A DNA stretch of 64,000 nt. It comes from Styela clava (Eukaryota > Chordata > Ascidiacea > Stolidobranchia > Styelidae). Each line of letters starts with the position of its first letter. The first letter of the stretch is position 1. Positions 60,011 to 64,000 of the stretch are shown here, piece after piece. The stretch lies in NCBI RefSeq assembly GCF_964204865.1, contig NC_135251.1:19716001-19780000 (forward strand). Direction: 5' to 3'. The notes beneath the pieces are model-generated. The model did no database searches. It saw nothing but the letters and a program-made list of their open reading frames with translations, and was not told the DNA's origin. The position numbers and the translations under genes are program-made.

Positions 60011-63000
60011 AGCCCTACTCGAATGTTGCGCTATTGTATTTGCTATAGTTACGAAATCGTGTAAAATAGAAGTTTTCAAGCATTGTACTTCATTTTTGTG
60101 ATCTGTAATCTAATCTATCTGTTCTCCTGTTGGTTTAACTTTAGTCGGACTTTGTTTTTTAACGGTCGACTTGGATGCGCGCCATACACAAACTACAGGG
60201 TGCCATGCGAGTGTAACGAACCAGAACATGGTGAATATTTTGTACGAATAGAATAATATCGAAATAGTTTTGATTAAACAGCCCGTCTAGTGATCAGTAC
60301 TACACAGTAAAATGTATTGCGCTATTGTGTTTGGTAATTGGATAAAACGTTATATATGTTATATATATATATGAGGAAAATGCAAAAAATGAGTTACGTT
60401 ATATTTGACTTTGAAACGTTCCACAAACAGACAAGCAAAAAACAAATTCAAAGAAATATCAAATTTCCTGCTATGGTTGTAAGATTTGTTTAGTTTCAAT
60501 TCCAAATTTGTATACGACTTAACAACACAGTGTTGCAATGTTTTCTGTGATGTAATTCCCAAATTTGGTTATGAGGCGAGATAAAGTATTTCGAGTGGAA
60601 ACTTTGCGTGCGACACGCATGAACAGCGACCACAGTTTTGAATTCCTTCCGAGTAAAAATGTTATATTGACTGTAACTTTGTTTGATATGCATTTGTATC
60701 TTCGTGCAAGTACAAACCTAACTCGATAGAAGTTAGTAAAAGATTTTAATATACGAGGACAACTGAGCGGAACGTTCGTCCTCGTTCATATTGAGGACGC
60801 AACAAAATTCTAAATCGTACAATCAGGGGATTGTGGTTGTCATAAGTCTGACAAAATCAATATGCTGGTATCCTACCTGATTCATCATTGCACTGTAATT
60901 GAGTACGATTTAATCCATATATAGAAATCAAAATTCCTTCGAAGCTATATCGAACGTACGAACTGTAGGAGAGCCATTTTAAGTACCAAGGAATGGTTTC
61001 AAATCGAACAAAAAATCCAGAAAACAGTAACACCGGAATGGTAGTAATTGGTCCAACAAAAGTCGCAACCTAAATATATGATTGAATTCTTGAAAAAACT
61101 AGTTTTCTAATTCTAGTTTTTATCGTATTATAATAATTGGTTGGTAGTTGCTCCAAACCAAACTTTCCGAATCTTTTGCTTAACCGAATTCACCACGCCA
61201 AATTGGAGATTCTGTTCATAACAAATTTTGTCATTACGCCTCCGTGCATGCTTGCGCCGAACTTTGTTATAATTTAAGCCTTAAGATGTGTAATTTGCTT
61301 TGAAATTTCAAACAAAAGCGCATCTATCAATAACATATATTTAATATATATATATAGGTATTGATATAACAATATAAAATGCTTATACCTGAAGAGAGGT
61401 TGAAGCAGCACCAATGAGAAGTCCACAAGACTGTGCAACAATTGACGTCATTATAAATAGAGCCACAAATAAAAGAAATCTGTCGGCTTCCTTAGGTTGT
61501 GACGTCATCCAATAAACGATAGTACAGTAGGCAATAGGAAAAAGCATCTATATAAAAGGCATTGAAAAGTACTAATTACAATTGGATTAGTTAGAGTAAT
61601 ATATATATATATTTGTGCGCCGCCCAGACTTGACTTGACTTTGGGTTAGTCTAACCATGTACATTTCCTCTCGTCATACTATGATCGAAAAGAACTTTGA
61701 TTTCTGATCTTGATAATGACATGACTCGTGTTAGATTCGTTAAAAAACATTCAATTCTGCTAGGACATATCTAGGGTATGGCAGCCATGGCTCGTGCCCG
61801 AAAAGGGGCGAAAACGAGCTAAAAGTTACAATCGTTAAAAATCTTAACAAACTAATTTAAATTTGAAAATAAATAAAACTCATATTTTTACTCAAATAAT
61901 AACGTAAAAAAATCTCACTCAGTCAACCAACGATCAAGGGGCGCATATTCAAGCTTCGTCATGGGCGCCATTTTACGTAAATACGCCGCTGGTGAAATCA
62001 ATTCGAAAATAATAATAATAAATTTTGAATAAAAAAATACGATAGCTGACCTGAAATGGAACATCGGCAAGAGTTTTTGCAATATAGTACGATTTCAAAC
62101 TATACCAGTAATTCATGTGTTCTCGTATAAATACAGACATCTCTAACGGGACTGCAAAAAAAATTAGATGAGACAATTAGAAAAAACGATTCAGTTGTGT
62201 ATATAACGGTAGAATATTATTTGTCTATATTTATGGCGACAAACTATAGATTGAAAAAGTGTTTAATGTAGTTTAAATGATCTGATATTGAATACTAAGC
62301 GAAATAAAAGCTTTTAGCATCTTCAAATCAAAAAACCACCATACATTAAAAATTAAAATATTTTGGTTTACCAAATAACGCAAACGACCGATAAAAAATA
62401 CTATTTTTACATTATACGTGCTGTAGATTTAAAAGAGTTTTAAATAACAAAACGGCCAGAACATTGAACAAATACACTAATGAATGACGAAGAATTAAAT
62501 TGACCGATACAAAATGCTCAAGTAATAATTTAGTTTCAACTTTAACCAGACGATGGCGTAAGGGAGTTAGGTTTAATTGGTAAGGTACAGGTACAGACTT
62601 GTATAGGTGTGGTAATACCTGATGGAGCAACGATTTAATTTTAATATATTTTTATATAAAGTTTACTTACAAGTTAACACAGTAGGCATGAGAGAAGCAA
62701 ACATGACAAAAAGTACAGAAAAGAACAAGAATCCAGAATTATTAAGAACTTTGCCGGCATCTTCTCCGATATCCAAGTACAGAAGTCCAATCATCACTCC
62801 GATGACAACATGGCTCATCAATCTCAGATGAGTTAACACCTAATACACAAATTTAGTTTGAAATTGATTTGTTTTATTTTATTTATCAAGAAATAAGTAA
62901 TACAAAAAAAAACGGCGATTGAAGAGTTTATTAAAGTGTTTTTCACATATCAACAACACAATAACAAAACGAACCATAGATCAACTTCGTGTATATATAA

Positions 63001-63591
63001 TAAATATTAGAGTGAAGATGCAGTGAAACTAAATACTCAATTAAAAACTTGCGTCAGCAGATTTTCTATCGAATTTAATAGAAAATTAACCTTACCTGGT
63101 CCCGAATTATAGACAGAAATGTTCTCTTGAATAAAACAGAAAACTGAGTCCAACAAGTAGTATAGAATAATTGACATCGATTCAAGTCAATATCAATTTC
63201 CTGCAAAAGTAATGCAGTTTTAGATAGCTATTTTGAGAAATATTCGATGAGAACTGCATATCAATCTGTTATAATCAAGCGTATCATATACTATGATAGG
63301 TGAGGCATACCATATGACTAAACACCCACTCATTAACTGCTTTAGGATAATAAAAAACAATTTTACACGTGGTGATTAATCAAAATTTATTAGTGCGTGC
63401 TCCAATCTTTCTAAAACAAACTATGCGTTACAACATACTGTATTATTGTTCATTTGTCTTGCTGCATCTAATAGAAACTGAGGAGATTCCCGGGCTTTCT
63501 CAGTGTATGATGTAGAACTGTTTCTTTTTACCCAGACGTCTTCGTCATCATCTTTTGAAAGTGATACACTGAGATTGTCTTTTGTTGATTT
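59018..63591 (-). CDS. ABCG1/ABCG4-like half transporter, C-terminal membrane part (5' end beyond window)
   Basis: ABC subfamily G half transporter, usually a dimer exporting sterols or lipids. Exons on the minus strand: 63591-63439, 63200-63096, 62839-62671, 62151-62051, 61547-61389, 61069-60877, 59178-59018; all phases agree (346 residues plus stop). Seen in order: acidic linker ([15 protein letters not shown]), [148 protein letters not shown], then an extracellular cysteine (CQFQD) and the last helix. The Walker A/B ATPase domain must lie to the right of the window. It is distinguished from ABCG2 or ABCG5/8 by the PLEMxVFxREHxNYWYSL and SLRL-like C-terminal patterns; ABCG1 and ABCG4 cannot be separated here. 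Confidence 0.93.
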
Positions 63592-63599
63592 CTAAGGTA

Positions 63600-64000
63600 A
63601 GACGGTTGTATAAAATCATACGTGTGACACAAGAAAATATCTTTGAATATGAAATGAAAAAAGTACATTCGTTTGCACTATCCCGGACCAGGTCATAAAA
63701 ACAACAGCATCACGGAACAAAACTTATAAAAACTGTACAGGCTACTAAGAACGGGGATAGCTATGTGCCTATACAGTTAAAAAACCAAAATTTAGCTGAA
63801 ACTGATTTTCCACACCTAAAATATTTATCTAATAAAGTTATGGCCAGTATTCAGAATATAGCAACGGGTTGAATACATTGGTTGAATTCCGGTTAAATAC
63901 ACACACTTGGTTTTACAGCGTTATTGAGTGACTACGTTCCCTGTGTGTGTCTTGGTTTCGATATAGCATCAGTGTCAATTTTCATGTTTTCCGATGCCGC
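63600..64000 (-). other. Intron of the ABCG-like gene, possible further exon at the edge
   Basis: On the minus strand 64000 to about 63931 is open and reads NMKIDTDAISKPRHTQ before a stop. This might be linker exon sequence, but no well-placed donor with matching phase was found. The remainder shows nothing. Confidence 0.2.

Noticed and set aside
62622-62831. Plus-strand open frame of 69 codons
   Set aside because: It is the antisense shadow of an ABCG exon (62671-62839 on the minus strand).
1-64000. CRISPR arrays, bacterial operons, rRNA or tRNA genes
   Set aside because: No regularly spaced palindromic repeats, ribosome-binding sites, or cloverleaf-compatible A/B box pairs were seen; the spliced gene structures indicate an animal genome.

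Overview
This is a eukaryotic, animal, AT-rich window with short-exon, spliced genes. Every convincing gene is a chain of exons with GT-AG borders and matching phases; there are no bacterial-style operons, rRNA, tRNA or CRISPR features that I can see. The content (a CANT1-type apyrase, TNF-family type II membrane ligands and an ABCG1/ABCG4-type half transporter) suits an invertebrate metazoan. Compact introns, unpaired 3' splice sites just before start codons and the dispersed repeat types make a tunicate-like genome plausible, but that assignment is inference.

Layout. 0-5.7 kb: a decayed inverted duplication carrying copies of a small tyrosine-containing tail exon, one arm split by a 1.2 kb hAT-like element, followed by a single transmembrane exon candidate. 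5.7-9.8 kb: gene-poor, with one hAT-type non-autonomous element flanked by a perfect 8-bp target duplication and one small inverted-repeat element. 9.86-14.58 kb (+): a CANT1-like apyrase gene of seven exons with a frame disruption in exon 4. 16.6-18.45 kb (+): a second, dead CANT1-like copy lacking its last three exons.

17.83-47.47 kb: a head-to-tail tandem duplication of a 14.6-15.0 kb unit. Each unit carries the tail of the dead CANT1 copy, a TIR transposon, a telomere-motif MITE and three TNF-superfamily ligand genes on the + strand (called here A, B, C). The unit boundary falls inside the last exon of gene C. A1 and A2 both look intact; B2 is complete while B1 has lost its first coding exon; C2 is complete while C1 is a frameshifted, C-terminally truncated pseudogene. 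The three genes share THD exon layout and intron phases and so descend from an older tandem duplication.

48-60 kb: a rearranged segmental duplication of the 3' end of the neighbouring transporter gene, including a second, almost unchanged copy of its terminal coding exon, filled with TIR elements, hAT elements (one with a perfect 8-bp target duplication and a transposase remnant) and MITEs. 59.0-63.6 kb (-): seven terminal exons of an ABCG1/ABCG4-like transporter whose 5' part, including the ATPase domain, lies beyond the right edge.

How the genes relate: the TNF ligands are probable secreted or membrane cytokines made from neighbouring promoters; CANT1 (nucleotide hydrolysis) and ABCG (lipid/sterol efflux) are neighbours with no evident shared pathway.
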